From the IMG/VR virus record IMGVR_UViG_3300038701_001248, positions 1 through 36,276 of that record: 36,276 bases of DNA. One strand, given 5' to 3'. Numbering within the stretch: position 1 is the first letter of the stretch; each line of letters begins with the position of its first letter. This document shows positions 28,720-36,276 of this stretch, in pieces. The stretch comes from a virus. A program made the translations under genes and the position numbers. The notes under the pieces are model-generated. The model was not told where the DNA came from and made no database searches. It saw nothing but the letters and a program-made list of their open reading frames with translations.

Positions 28720-28753
28720 AAAAAGAGAGGGTAGAGTACGTACTACCCCCTCT
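28720..28753 (-). terminator. Rho-independent terminator after lysis genes
   Basis: Minus transcript AGAGGG-(GG)-UAG / loop UACGUACU / CUA-CCCUCU, 9 paired bases with a 2-base bulge, followed by CUUUUUG. Begins 13 bases after the endolysin stop. Separates late from early transcription. Confidence 0.85.
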
Positions 28754-28765
28754 GTGAATTGGGTG

Positions 28766-29629
28766 TTAGGCCTTCTTTTCTAACCGATCCATCAACTTAA
28801 TACCTCCTGCATACATAAGGTTGAAGGCAAAACCAAATAATCCTGCATATGCGAATACTACTTCTACCGGCATATCTGGATTATTAAATGAGAATATTAC
28901 TCCGAATGCTGCTGTTACTGTCTGTACTGGTGCTGCATAGCTTGCTGCACTCTTCACATGTTCTCCGACTGATTTGCGGGTTACTTTTGGTTGTTCCATT
29001 TTTGGTGGGTTAATAGGTAAATCTTGTTTCGGTGGCTCTACGGGAGTCATAACCGGGTCAGGCTTTGGGGTCGGCCAAAGCTTTTCGTTCCATTCCTCTG
29101 GGTTGTTGATCATGTCAATAATGATCTTCAATTGGTCGAATATCTGGCCAGGACATGCAGTTGCAATGTACTGTTTGTGTCCAGTTACCTGTAGCTTACC
29201 TCCGATTTTTTTATCGTGTTCACGGAAGTAATCTGCTACTAACATCAAAGCCTTTTCGGGTAACTTCTGTTGCATATAATTGCCGCAAGTTTCGATACCC
29301 ATTGATCTTTGGTTTATAGGCCAGTTAGCGGCATGCCATGCAACATTATTCCAAGGGTCTTTGATTAATTCAGTCAGTCTCCATCCGTACTTGTTTCCAT
29401 CTTTGGTATACCTTCTCAGTGTTAACTGCGCTTGAGCAAAGGTCTCTTTGTTTCTAGAAGGGTGATCGTGGAAAGATCTAGCTTTCCCTGCATATCCTCT
29501 CATTTTCCCTATCCTGTCATACCAGTCTTGGACCTCAATATCTTCCGCGTTCGCAAACTCTGGTCCAGTTGAATGGTGCATTACTAGATAGTCAACCGGG
29601 TATACTCTATGTCCGTCTCTCTGTGCCAT
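28766..29629 (-). CDS. Endolysin: N-acetylmuramoyl-L-alanine amidase with C-terminal membrane helices
   Basis: 287 residues. Amidase_2/PGRP domain at about 10-170: VMHHSTGPE (His18/19), VAWHAANW (His99), MGIETCGN (Glu113 region), and VTGHKQYIATACPGQIF with His151 and Cys159 as zinc ligands. A Pro/Lys linker (PKPDPVMTPVEPPKQDLPIN, about 187-206) follows, then two hydrophobic helices at about 235-250 (VQTVTAAFGVIFSF) and 255-277 (VEVVFAYAGLFGFAFNLMYAGG) in place of a wall-binding domain. It cuts the peptide from muramic acid. The membrane part could anchor the enzyme or give holin-like function. Last gene of the late unit; TAATG overlap with the gene before. Confidence 0.9.
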   Translation of the reverse strand: MAQRDGHRVYPVDYLVMHHSTGPEFANAEDIEVQDWYDRIGKMRGYAGKARSFHDHPSRNKETFAQAQLTLRRYTKDGNKYGWRLTELIKDPWNNVAWHAANWPINQRSMGIETCGNYMQQKLPEKALMLVADYFREHDKKIGGKLQVTGHKQYIATACPGQIFDQLKIIIDMINNPEEWNEKLWPTPKPDPVMTPVEPPKQDLPINPPKMEQPKVTRKSVGEHVKSAASYAAPVQTVTAAFGVIFSFNNPDMPVEVVFAYAGLFGFAFNLMYAGGIKLMDRLEKKA

Positions 29630-29820
29630 TATTCTTGGGGTAAAGGTTTATCTGGGGTAATTTCTTTGGGGATCTTATTCCACTCCTCTTCAGGTAATAA
29701 CCCAGCGCCTCCTGCGGGCTGGAAGTTCATGTCACCTCTCTCTATCCGTTGGTTCTCTAATTCCTTGGATTCGATCTCAGCTAACTCCGCTAATTGATCT
29801 TGTTCTGCTAATAGGGCCAT
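29629..29820 (-). CDS. Small acidic hypothetical protein in lysis region
   Basis: 63 residues, MALLAEQDQLAELAEIESKE then a Pro-rich end (EITPDKPLPQE). N-terminal Leu/Ala/Glu helix could be a coiled coil. No membrane segment. Its stop overlaps the endolysin start. Role unknown; could be a lysis regulator. Confidence 0.6.
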   Translation of the reverse strand: MALLAEQDQLAELAEIESKELENQRIERGDMNFQPAGGAGLLPEEEWNKIPKEITPDKPLPQE

Positions 29821-29843
29821 ATGAAAAGATTCAAATATAATAA

Positions 29844-30200
29844 TTAGTCTACTTCAAAATTACCATAAATGCTAGGAAACGGTGCTACAGGGTTTTTAAT
29901 CGCATCGTTTTTGGCTTCTAACAAAACCCTTTTTACCTCACCATAGTCTACTGGCTCCTCAAAGGGTCTCGCTCGATTCGATAGATGGAAATTAGCTAGC
30001 ACGGGGTGGGTCTCAAATAATAATTCATAGGAAGGTAGCAACTCTGTCTTGTACCACTCAAAATGGCCCTTACATAACAGTAGGGCATTGTTTAGATCAA
30101 AATCGAACATTGGGTTCCCCTCGAACAGGTTCGCTACAACGAGCGGCCCTGAGCACTCACAGCGGTGTTGTTCCCCACTCCAGACACAATTTTTGTACAT
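29844..30200 (-). CDS. Hypothetical protein, possible degenerate HNH
   Basis: 118 residues. MYKNCVWSGEQHRCECSGPL, then NNALLLCKGHFEWYKTELLP: Cys and His spacing loosely follows an HNH zinc core (C...C.C...LC..H), with the central His-His missing. The rest (LANFHLSNRARPFEEPVDYG) is not informative. Located in the lysis region; late HNH proteins are common beside packaging genes but this position is different. Low certainty on function. Confidence 0.6.
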   Translation of the reverse strand: MYKNCVWSGEQHRCECSGPLVVANLFEGNPMFDFDLNNALLLCKGHFEWYKTELLPSYELLFETHPVLANFHLSNRARPFEEPVDYGEVKRVLLEAKNDAIKNPVAPFPSIYGNFEVD

Positions 30201-30249
30201 GAGGTGAACTATGTTCTTAAATATAGAACTGAGATCATCCTCGTCGGGA

Positions 30250-30591
30250 TTATATGCGGTTTCGATAGATACCTAGTAGTAAAAATGTAACTGCGATTGT
30301 CAGCAGGTTGGTAGCTAAAAGCCTTACGTTACTTACCAGATTTACGACATCACGGTCGTTAGTCGTTGCGATGATGTGTAATATCAATGTAATTGCTGCT
30401 GCTTCGATTAGGAATATAGAGCCGACTCCTAACAACGACAACGCTACAAACCGACTATTATCTGCTACCTTGATAGAACGCACAAAGGAGATAAAGGCGT
30501 AGAATACAACAAATATGCTCATGATTAGGCTAATTGGCGTTAAAAGGCCATTTATTCCCCTTAAGATTTCAGTGGTTTCGATTATTTCCAT
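30250..30591 (-). CDS. Multi-pass membrane protein, holin candidate
   Basis: 113 residues with three hydrophobic helices: about 17-37 (TPISLIMSIFVVFYAFISFV), 48-72 (FVALSLLGVGSIFLIEAAAI) and 88-108 (LLATNLLTIAVTFLLLGIY). Short charged loops and a basic end (YRNRI). Size, topology and place between fibre and endolysin fit a class I holin, although no family signature is seen. The BhlA-like protein upstream is the other holin candidate. Confidence 0.7.
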   Translation of the reverse strand: MEIIETTEILRGINGLLTPISLIMSIFVVFYAFISFVRSIKVADNSRFVALSLLGVGSIFLIEAAAITLILHIIATTNDRDVVNLVSNVRLLATNLLTIAVTFLLLGIYRNRI

Positions 30592-30634
30592 ATAGATTGT
30601 TTTATATAACTGGTTCCTAATAGTCTATCGGAAA

Positions 30635-30943
30635 TTAGCCATTCTTGCCACGCATAACCTCACTAAATCTGTCTAAGACCTTGGCCGAGGTTGCTGTATT
30701 TCGGTTTATAGCTTCCGTGTTCTTGTCTAGTGATGATTTTACCCCCTCTGTCATTCTGGTGTTCTCTTCATACTTTTCGGTCAACCTGTCTGTCATCTCT
30801 CTGATCCGTGCATCTTTAGACCTCATGTCTTCACGATTCTGCTCGTGTTGTTTCTCATTTCGTCTCCACGATAGCGCTAAGAATACAGCTAGAACTCCCG
30901 CTATTCCTAGTTGTCCTAGTAAATCTGGTGTTAAGAATTCCAT
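30635..30943 (-). CDS. BhlA/UviB-like membrane protein, holin candidate
   Basis: 102 residues: one N-terminal transmembrane helix (LLGQLGIAGVLAVFLALSW, about 8-26) followed by a long charged coiled coil (RRNEKQHEQNREDMRSKDAR, MTDRLTEKYEENTRMTEGVK). This layout is that of BhlA/UviB proteins of Gram-positive phages, with holin-like activity. ATG at 30943 overlaps the upstream gene by one base. Confidence 0.68.
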   Translation of the reverse strand: MEFLTPDLLGQLGIAGVLAVFLALSWRRNEKQHEQNREDMRSKDARIREMTDRLTEKYEENTRMTEGVKSSLDKNTEAINRNTATSAKVLDRFSEVMRGKNG

Positions 30944-31239
30944 TATGCTGATAGTAGTTCGTCAGTCTCCTTGGGTCTTATACTGGCAAGCTGACTTTCG
31001 TAACTAGATAAATTAGAAACGTAGGTGTCACCCTGTGTCCAGGCTTCTCGTATGAATATCTCATTCGCAGAAGTAAAGAGTCTTTGTATGTATCTAGTAG
31101 TTGAGTACTCTCTACCAATAAAGAACTCTGGTAGGGTATACCCCGGTTCCATCTGTAACCATTCATCGATAGTACAGCTAAAATCCTCGCCTATATAGAT
31201 TATCCCGTCCGGGTGGTGTCTAAAATCGTAGTCGTTCAT
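30943..31239 (-). CDS. Hypothetical protein after tail fibre
   Basis: 98 residues: MNDYDFRHHPDGIIYIGEDF, then SCTIDEWLQMEPGYTLPEFF and IGREYSTTRYIQ. Small proteins of this kind often follow fibre genes and may be fibre assembly helpers, but I do not recognise the family. Ends ELLSA. 17 bases after the fibre stop. Confidence 0.65.
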   Translation of the reverse strand: MNDYDFRHHPDGIIYIGEDFSCTIDEWLQMEPGYTLPEFFIGREYSTTRYIQRLFTSANEIFIREAWTQGDTYVSNLSSYESQLASIRPKETDELLSA

Positions 31240-31256
31240 ATACCTAGTCTAATACA

Positions 31257-33197
31257 TTATGCGGTTCTTTTCCAGATCTTTACCACTACGTAAGGCTGGA
31301 GGTTGTTATGAGAGTTCCCACTACCACTATAGTTAGTGTAAGCGCTAGAGCCACTGCTTGCTGACTTAGTCCGCCAATTAGAGTCAGTCCCAGTATAGTG
31401 TTCGGTTGTCCTTATGTCTCCGAGTGAGTGTCTATGTGAAGGCATCTCAGAGGTTGTTAGTGCATGTGTTTTAGCACCTCCAGTTTCCTCTAGGACATCA
31501 AAGTCAGAGTCTCCGGTATCTTGACCGACTAGTACTTCACCTTCTGCAAAGGCTGCCCAAGTTCCAAAGCCTAGAAGTGTGGCCGGGTCTGTGTCATCGT
31601 CAGCATTGAAATAGAGAGATCCTACTGGATACATTAGTTTGCCGATGTAAGTCTTAATATGTTCACCATCGATTTGTACCGAACCGCCTATTCCAGAGTT
31701 GTATTTATCATTGAATGCAACGCCGTCCTGTGTGTAGTCCACTAGTGGCTTACCTCGACTTAGAGTGCCTTCTAGAGTAACTACCGTTAGTTTGTCGTGA
31801 ACCCTAACCTGAATATCAAATGATTTCTCGTCATCAAATCCAGTAGCTCCTAGATCTCCATCTAGGTAGTCATCAAATGTGATATTCCCACTTCCATCTA
31901 CAGATGGAGTAAATGAATTCCATGTCTGGGAGGCCCAAGCTACAGTGGTTTCCTTGTACCGATAGTGTGCTGTAATGGCATTCTCAACCCCGTCTGTACC
32001 ACCTCCAAAGTACTCATTAAACATCTCTCCGCTGAATTGGATCTTGGTCTCTGAGTCTACATTGTTATCTCTCACAAAGGTCAGCCCGTAGATATTCACA
32101 GGGGTATACTCAGCAATATATGATAACGATCCTGCTACTACTGTAGAAAGACCTCTGCTATCGAATGCCGTCAGATTGAACGAATTAAGCTGGACATTGT
32201 CTAGGTCTAATTCGACATCGGATCCAGCAGAGTAATCAGCCTCAACCTGCTGTAGTGACGTTGAAAGCCTATATTTATCCTCTGTAGCTGAGTTCAAAGC
32301 TACCATTTTGTTAGCTACTGAGATCGTGGCTCTTATCTCAGAGTATCCTTTTATCATCTTTGTGGATGAACCTAGCAACGTCGCCGTGCTCGATGTCACA
32401 AGAAGATTAGAGTCCTGGTCCCTTACTTCTATACTCTTATCCACGTTGGCAAGTGTATATGTTGTGAAGGTTGGTTTGTTAGTCGTCTGATCTATCGTGA
32501 CAGTTCCTGCAGTGTCTTTGTCGACTCCAATCTGTGTTGTATATCCTGAATCAGAGTAGGTCTTGAGTCTGACGTACATTGCTACGCTAGTTGCATCTGG
32601 CATCTCTGCGTAGATGTCATCGTCATTGCTCGAATCTAGCGTTATAGTAGCGCTAGTAACTTGTCCTAACTCCTGTGTTTTGATTAACGTGCTGTTTACG
32701 TATAGCTCAGCTTTTACATACTGGTTCCCATCGTTTGTGATCGTAAGTGGTATATCATCCTCTACTTCAAAATCTACTGAGTTAGTTACATAGGCTTCTC
32801 TAGGGATCGTAGTCAAGGCAACGGTTGCTCCAGCACTACCCGATTGAGGTGAGTAAGTGGCCCCGATAATATAGGTAATCTGTCCGCTAGAGCTGATTGA
32901 AATGCTTTTACTACCATTAGATGTATGGGTGATAGTCTTAGACCCAGAAACTATTGCCCTAGGCGTAGTCTCAGGGTTCATATCGATATAAGGGTTAGCT
33001 GTGAATGGAGTGCCATCGATATACAACGTATGCGAGTTTGCGGAACCCTCAACGCTATAGTAGCTGATCTTCTGTACGTAGACAGTCGCAGTTACTCTAG
33101 ACGTATTATTTACTTCGTTGATCTGGTCCTCAACCCATTCAATCCAGTATTTATAGTGTGATGGGAGCGAACCTGTTGCTCCGTTTATTGTACCCAT
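31257..33197 (-). CDS. Tail fibre with DUF859-like body and collar-type tip
   Basis: 646 residues. The N-terminal and central part (KYWIEWVEDQINEVNNTSRV, TVYVQKISYYSVEGSANSHT, GSKTITHTSNGSKSISISSS, RDNNVDSETKIQFSG, GKPLVDYTQDGVAFNDK) matches the DUF859-type fibres of Gram-positive siphophages. The C-terminal 120 residues are a collar-like tip: LMYPVGSLYFNADDDTDPAT, LLGFGTWAAFAEGEVLVGQD, EMPSHRHSLGD, NLQPYVVVKIWKRTA. The tip probably binds the receptor; the His pair in SHRH often coordinates iron in fibre tips. One base separates it from the tail-tip gene. Confidence 0.88.
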   Translation of the reverse strand: MGTINGATGSLPSHYKYWIEWVEDQINEVNNTSRVTATVYVQKISYYSVEGSANSHTLYIDGTPFTANPYIDMNPETTPRAIVSGSKTITHTSNGSKSISISSSGQITYIIGATYSPQSGSAGATVALTTIPREAYVTNSVDFEVEDDIPLTITNDGNQYVKAELYVNSTLIKTQELGQVTSATITLDSSNDDDIYAEMPDATSVAMYVRLKTYSDSGYTTQIGVDKDTAGTVTIDQTTNKPTFTTYTLANVDKSIEVRDQDSNLLVTSSTATLLGSSTKMIKGYSEIRATISVANKMVALNSATEDKYRLSTSLQQVEADYSAGSDVELDLDNVQLNSFNLTAFDSRGLSTVVAGSLSYIAEYTPVNIYGLTFVRDNNVDSETKIQFSGEMFNEYFGGGTDGVENAITAHYRYKETTVAWASQTWNSFTPSVDGSGNITFDDYLDGDLGATGFDDEKSFDIQVRVHDKLTVVTLEGTLSRGKPLVDYTQDGVAFNDKYNSGIGGSVQIDGEHIKTYIGKLMYPVGSLYFNADDDTDPATLLGFGTWAAFAEGEVLVGQDTGDSDFDVLEETGGAKTHALTTSEMPSHRHSLGDIRTTEHYTGTDSNWRTKSASSGSSAYTNYSGSGNSHNNLQPYVVVKIWKRTA

Positions 33198-35714
33198 TTA
33201 TGAATCGTTAATTACTAACATAGCCCCTGTAGATGTAGGGATTAACCTCATGCTCGCTGATGGATTCTCATACCTTTGCAGTACGAATTCATCCTGAGCG
33301 GTTAGCTTCGTCACCTTACCTTCATCTTTCGATACCAGCATAACAAGTCTATCTAGGTTTGTATCGTAGACGGCCAATTTAGAATTGTCTAGAACCGACT
33401 TGAAAGCATCTGTCAGAGATGTAATTTCAAACCCGTCTTTATCGAACCTGAAATTCGCCCCGTAAACTTCGTTAGGAGCCTGAACCCAACCATTGATGTC
33501 TCCTAGCTTCACTATACTGTCTGTAAGCCTTACAGTAGCACCTGAGCCTGCAGAAACATTTGTTATCTTTAGGGTAGTAGTATCACTACTCGCAGTGAAC
33601 TGAGTCTTAAATACTGTCCAACCTGCGGCAGCTGCCATTGTCAGGTTACTTTGCCCTGTAATCTCTACTGTTGCTGTCAAAGTACTTTTATACCTACAGT
33701 AGAAAGTGTATTTCTCACCTGCGATCGTAGGAAAGGTCTGGAATATGAATTGTTCTTCGAGCTTGATAGCAGAGCCTGATTCACTGTTTATCTCCACGTC
33801 TGAGCTTTGGTCGATAGTCGCATCATTATCTGAGTCTAACGGGTCCCCATCGTCGTCGAGTTCTTGCCATTCGGTTATGCCGTTCTTCAGCCCGACTGAG
33901 TTCTTTAATAGGTTCGTTCCGCCTACACTATCTATTGCAATCTGTAAGTCCGTGGCTGTCTGCTGCAGAGTTGTCACGTCTGAAATCACATCAACGATGT
34001 CGTCTGCATTAGCATCACCTTGAGCCAAAGCTTGGTTTACTGATGAGGTAATCGCATCCGTAGTAAGGTTGATTTGAGCTACTGAGTCATTGAGGTCTTG
34101 GGTGATAATGGTGATCTCTCCGTCTTGTTTGTCTACTTTGATTTCTGTATTCCGAATTGCCTGACCTATATGTCCTGCATATTCGTACCTGGTATTTGAT
34201 TTATCTGGAGTCTCTGCGTATAAGTACTCTTTCATCCCTCCAGCTACACGAATCTCCATACCGAGGACTATCGTTTCGTAGTCGACCGCAGCAGCATCTT
34301 GAACAGTAATTCTATCCCCGATCTCGAAGTATCCTAGTCCGTTAGTTCTAGCTTCAAATGGCGTGAGAGTCAGACCATGCAACTCATGGTAGATAGGTTC
34401 TATAAATGATTCTCTATCGTTATCAACAATCAGATTGTTCTCGACTTTTAACTCTATGAAGTCATCAGATGTCGATAGAGTTCCGTCGGTCTTGGTAATA
34501 TTGTCCTCTTGAGGTGTCCTAGATAGAACTAGAGAGTTTACGCCGCCCCATTCTTTCTCAACCGTCAGAGACTCAAGCATATTTTTATCAATCGTCTCTA
34601 GGGAGGTTGTGTGATCTACCCTCTTCAGAGTAAGCTCATCGTTATAATTGAAATATAAGATCCCTCCAGCTACCTCTGCAATCATCTCTAGGGCCTCACG
34701 ATACACGGTGATTGCTCCTGTGAATACATCATCTGACATAGTAAACCCTTCTGGGTCAAAGAGATTAATTGAGTCAAAGTACAGGGATTTATTTGAAGAT
34801 GGGCTTGAGGTACTTCTTTTCAGAGAGACCTGTACGGTTGAGACTCCAGCCCTAGTTGTAAACCTAACTTCTTTCTTCACCCAGGTTGTTGAGTCCACGA
34901 TAATTGCTTCTGTATAGCTTGAGTTCCACCCAAAGTCACTGGCCTGGATATAATAGCTATCACTATCCTTTAGGGTGATTGCAGCGTGCCCACCATCCTC
35001 AACTTTAACCCAAATATTGAACACATATTCCTTAAGTGGATCAACATTGATCGTTTGCCAGGCGTAGGTATTAGAGTTTGATCCATCAATATCAATCCTC
35101 ATCGCGTAATCCCCTTCTTTGTATTCTGTGAATTCTTGGTTTACAGATCCTGAACCCCCAACACTCTCAGTCCAATTGTCGGCATCTCCATACGCGCTCC
35201 AGTTCTCTAGATCGCCGTTTGTCACGAGATTGGTATTCGCGTAGATATTATCTGTGTTCAGTGTCCATGAGAATCGGGTACAGATGGCCTCTAGAAGCTC
35301 TTTAATGGTCGCAGGGTATGTCATGTCGTAAATCGGGTCCAAATCCCACCTCTGGAGGCTCTCGTGCATTTTGTCGTATAGCTTGAGGGTCGTTAGCTCG
35401 GACTCTTTTTTATTTCTCTTACTAACTACCTTGAAGCTACCAAAATCTATGTACTCTGTAGAATCATCCGCTTTAACTACTCCAATACCTAGGTTGATAT
35501 ATTTATTCAACCAGTCGTAGTTGTTGAAGTGTCTGATCTCTGCAGAACGCATAACGGTATGCAAAAGAGAAGTCCCTGATTTGATTTTTAGGAACTTCAG
35601 GTCATCGTCTTCGTTGATTTGTGTTGGGCTGACTTCCTGATCGACCGCATAAGCTCTTATTTGCTTAGTACTGGCCTTCATTGCAGTCTTAAAGTCTGCG
35701 CTTACGTTGATCAT
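33198..35714 (-). CDS. Tail tip/hub protein with carbohydrate-binding-like domains
   Basis: 838 residues. The start (MINVSADFKTAMKASTKQIR) and LGIGVVKADDSTEYIDFGSF are the gp27-like hub fold of Tal/endopeptidase-type tail tips. Inserted at about 165-315 is a jelly-roll carbohydrate-binding-like domain: NLVTNGDLENWSAYGDADNW, YAMRIDIDGSNSNTYAWQTI, YVFNIWVKVEDGG, LYFDSINLFDP. The hub resumes (ALEMIAEVAGGILYFNYNDE; FEIGDRITVQDAAAVDYETI). A coiled-coil linker (DGEITIITQDLNDSVAQINL) leads to a second, similar jelly roll near 605-720 (NLLKNSVGLKNGITEWQEL). ATGA overlap with the distal tail gene. Confidence 0.85.
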   Translation of the reverse strand: MINVSADFKTAMKASTKQIRAYAVDQEVSPTQINEDDDLKFLKIKSGTSLLHTVMRSAEIRHFNNYDWLNKYINLGIGVVKADDSTEYIDFGSFKVVSKRNKKESELTTLKLYDKMHESLQRWDLDPIYDMTYPATIKELLEAICTRFSWTLNTDNIYANTNLVTNGDLENWSAYGDADNWTESVGGSGSVNQEFTEYKEGDYAMRIDIDGSNSNTYAWQTINVDPLKEYVFNIWVKVEDGGHAAITLKDSDSYYIQASDFGWNSSYTEAIIVDSTTWVKKEVRFTTRAGVSTVQVSLKRSTSSPSSNKSLYFDSINLFDPEGFTMSDDVFTGAITVYREALEMIAEVAGGILYFNYNDELTLKRVDHTTSLETIDKNMLESLTVEKEWGGVNSLVLSRTPQEDNITKTDGTLSTSDDFIELKVENNLIVDNDRESFIEPIYHELHGLTLTPFEARTNGLGYFEIGDRITVQDAAAVDYETIVLGMEIRVAGGMKEYLYAETPDKSNTRYEYAGHIGQAIRNTEIKVDKQDGEITIITQDLNDSVAQINLTTDAITSSVNQALAQGDANADDIVDVISDVTTLQQTATDLQIAIDSVGGTNLLKNSVGLKNGITEWQELDDDGDPLDSDNDATIDQSSDVEINSESGSAIKLEEQFIFQTFPTIAGEKYTFYCRYKSTLTATVEITGQSNLTMAAAAGWTVFKTQFTASSDTTTLKITNVSAGSGATVRLTDSIVKLGDINGWVQAPNEVYGANFRFDKDGFEITSLTDAFKSVLDNSKLAVYDTNLDRLVMLVSKDEGKVTKLTAQDEFVLQRYENPSASMRLIPTSTGAMLVINDS

Positions 35715-36079
35715 GTTTGTTTACTAAATGGCACGAGTTTAACTTTGAATCTACCGTATAGGCCTTTTGAGAGGATAAACATCGGAGTACTAAAATCAGA
35801 TGCGTAGTAGGTTCCACTCTTCACTGTCTGGGTTGTTACATCCCAGTAATCAACTGTGAAAGAAGCATTATCTAAAAGGCCTGCAATCAATGCCATCTCT
35901 GCTTCTGTTGTGTGTGCGAATTCTAGTTCAATCTTAGGGAATAATCCTAGATACGTTGATCTAAGTTCCCCTGCCATATTCCTACCAGCATCCGTCCACA
36001 GTTTATTTCTACCTACCTTCCAGCCTCTCAGCTTTGGTAGATCTGTACTGTTAATTTGTATTAGGTTTGTAATTGCCAT
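35711..36079 (-). CDS. Distal tail-type protein (DUF6711-like)
   Basis: 122 residues, MAITNLIQINSTDLPKLRGW with KVGRNKLWTDAGRNMAGELR, IELEFAHTTEAEMALIAGLL and ASFTVDYWDVTTQTVKSGTY. The 'K.GR..L...AGRN..G' opening is that of short tail proteins placed right after the tape measure, which replace Dit in some lactic and related phages. Joins tube to tip. Directly downstream of the tape measure stop (one-base gap) and overlapping the tip gene by ATGA. Confidence 0.78.
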   Translation of the reverse strand: MAITNLIQINSTDLPKLRGWKVGRNKLWTDAGRNMAGELRSTYLGLFPKIELEFAHTTEAEMALIAGLLDNASFTVDYWDVTTQTVKSGTYYASDFSTPMFILSKGLYGRFKVKLVPFSKQT

Positions 36080-36080
36080 C

Positions 36081-36276
36081 TTAAATGTTTAATAATCTTT
36101 TGTTGCTAGCTACAGAGCCTTCGTTGATAAAGTCTACAAACTGCTCAAAGATGGTCTCTTCTCCTAGCTTGATAATTAATGGTTGTCCACCACCTGCTCC
36201 ACCAGCCTCTGTAATCGCATTTGCGATCATCTCTATACCTTCCGTATTATTCTCTAGTGGTAGCACAGCCTCCTCT
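36081..36276 (-). CDS. Tail tape measure protein, C-terminal end (same gene as 1-2690)
   Basis: Bases 36155-36273 duplicate 2-120 and are in the same frame as the tape measure gene (113 corresponds to 36266; the difference from 2690 is a multiple of three). The unique part encodes the last residues after GGGQPLIIKLGEETIFEQ and ends NKRLLNI, then TAA at 36081. It looks like a separate 61-residue ORF beginning with GTG only because the circular genome was cut here. The distal tail protein ATG lies at 36079, one base past the stop. The last three bases of the window (36274-36276) do not all match 121-123, which is best read as a ragged assembly end. Confidence 0.9.
   Translation of the reverse strand, partial: EEAVLPLENNTEGIEMIANAITEAGGAGGGQPLIIKLGEETIFEQFVDFINEGSVASNKRLLNI
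36155..36273. repeat. Terminal direct repeat, right copy
   Basis: Second copy of bases 2-120, offset 36153. This offset is the estimated unit genome length. A circularly permuted, headful-packaged genome, as expected with an SPP1-type portal, would assemble this way. Confidence 0.93.

Noticed and set aside
30978-31166. Minus-strand 62-codon ORF inside 30943-31239
   Set aside because: Contained alternate frame without a start signal; the longer frame fits spacing with both neighbours.
33706-34917. Plus-strand ORFs across the tail-tip gene and elsewhere (8609-9067, 17507-17962)
   Set aside because: Antisense shadows of recognisable genes; composition is that of reversed coding sequence.
1-36276. 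Integrase, attachment site, tRNA genes, CRISPR array
   Set aside because: Looked for recombinase motifs, cloverleaf-like tracts and regular spaced repeats; none seen by eye. A short tRNA could still be missed.

Overview
The window is essentially one complete genome of a tailed, siphovirus-like bacteriophage. Every gene I can support lies on the minus strand, so transcription runs from high to low coordinates. The two ends carry the same 119-base stretch (2-120 and 36155-36273), and the tape measure gene runs off the left end and reappears in frame at the right end. The contig is therefore a linearised circle of about 36,153 bp. Genes are packed tightly, often with ATGA or TAATG overlaps, and no stretch over 300 bases lacks a gene. 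The genetic code is standard (TGA is used as a stop). I see no tRNA, rRNA, CRISPR array, insertion sequence, integrase or attachment site.

Layout in transcription order: (1) Early region 28684->20498: small unknown proteins, HNH-like proteins, a DUF6291-like probable replication protein with internal AT-rich repeats, membrane proteins, SSB, a Rad52-like annealing protein, a YqaJ/lambda-exo-like nuclease and a winged-helix protein. (2) Middle region 20477->15009: a Cro/XRE-like helix-turn-helix protein, then four glycosyltransferase-like proteins interleaved with three small proteins. (3) Packaging and head 14990->3395: TerS, TerL, SPP1-type portal, an oddly placed tail fibre pair, minor head protein with a C-terminal ADP-ribosyltransferase-like domain, scaffold, major capsid, connectors and tail tube. 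(4) Tail 3322->2694, across the contig join, to 31257: tail chaperones with a -1 frameshift, tape measure, distal tail protein, tail tip with a carbohydrate-binding-like insert, collar-type fibre. (5) Lysis 31239->28766: BhlA-like and multi-pass holin candidates and an amidase with C-terminal membrane helices, closed by a rho-independent terminator.

The most notable new structure is a family of five 16-bp imperfect inverted repeats with consensus near GTAAACTATTGTTTAC (20493, 22623, 26058, 28043, 15041). Four sit at the same offset over a -10 box, two of them in near-identical TTGACA-N17-TACTAT promoters. They divide the early and middle regions into transcription units and imply a phage-encoded regulator; the Cro-like protein made immediately downstream of one site is the leading candidate. 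Starts rarely have a Shine-Dalgarno sequence. Instead several early genes carry TTAAYTGAA 4-7 bases before ATG, and six middle/late genes read AATC directly before ATG.

Host: the portal, DUF4355-like scaffold, DUF859-like fibre, BhlA-like protein and amidase resemble phages of Gram-positive bacteria, but the scarcity of Shine-Dalgarno sites is unusual for Bacillota. The host cannot be fixed from this sequence. The circular contig and atypical features suggest a metagenome-derived virus.
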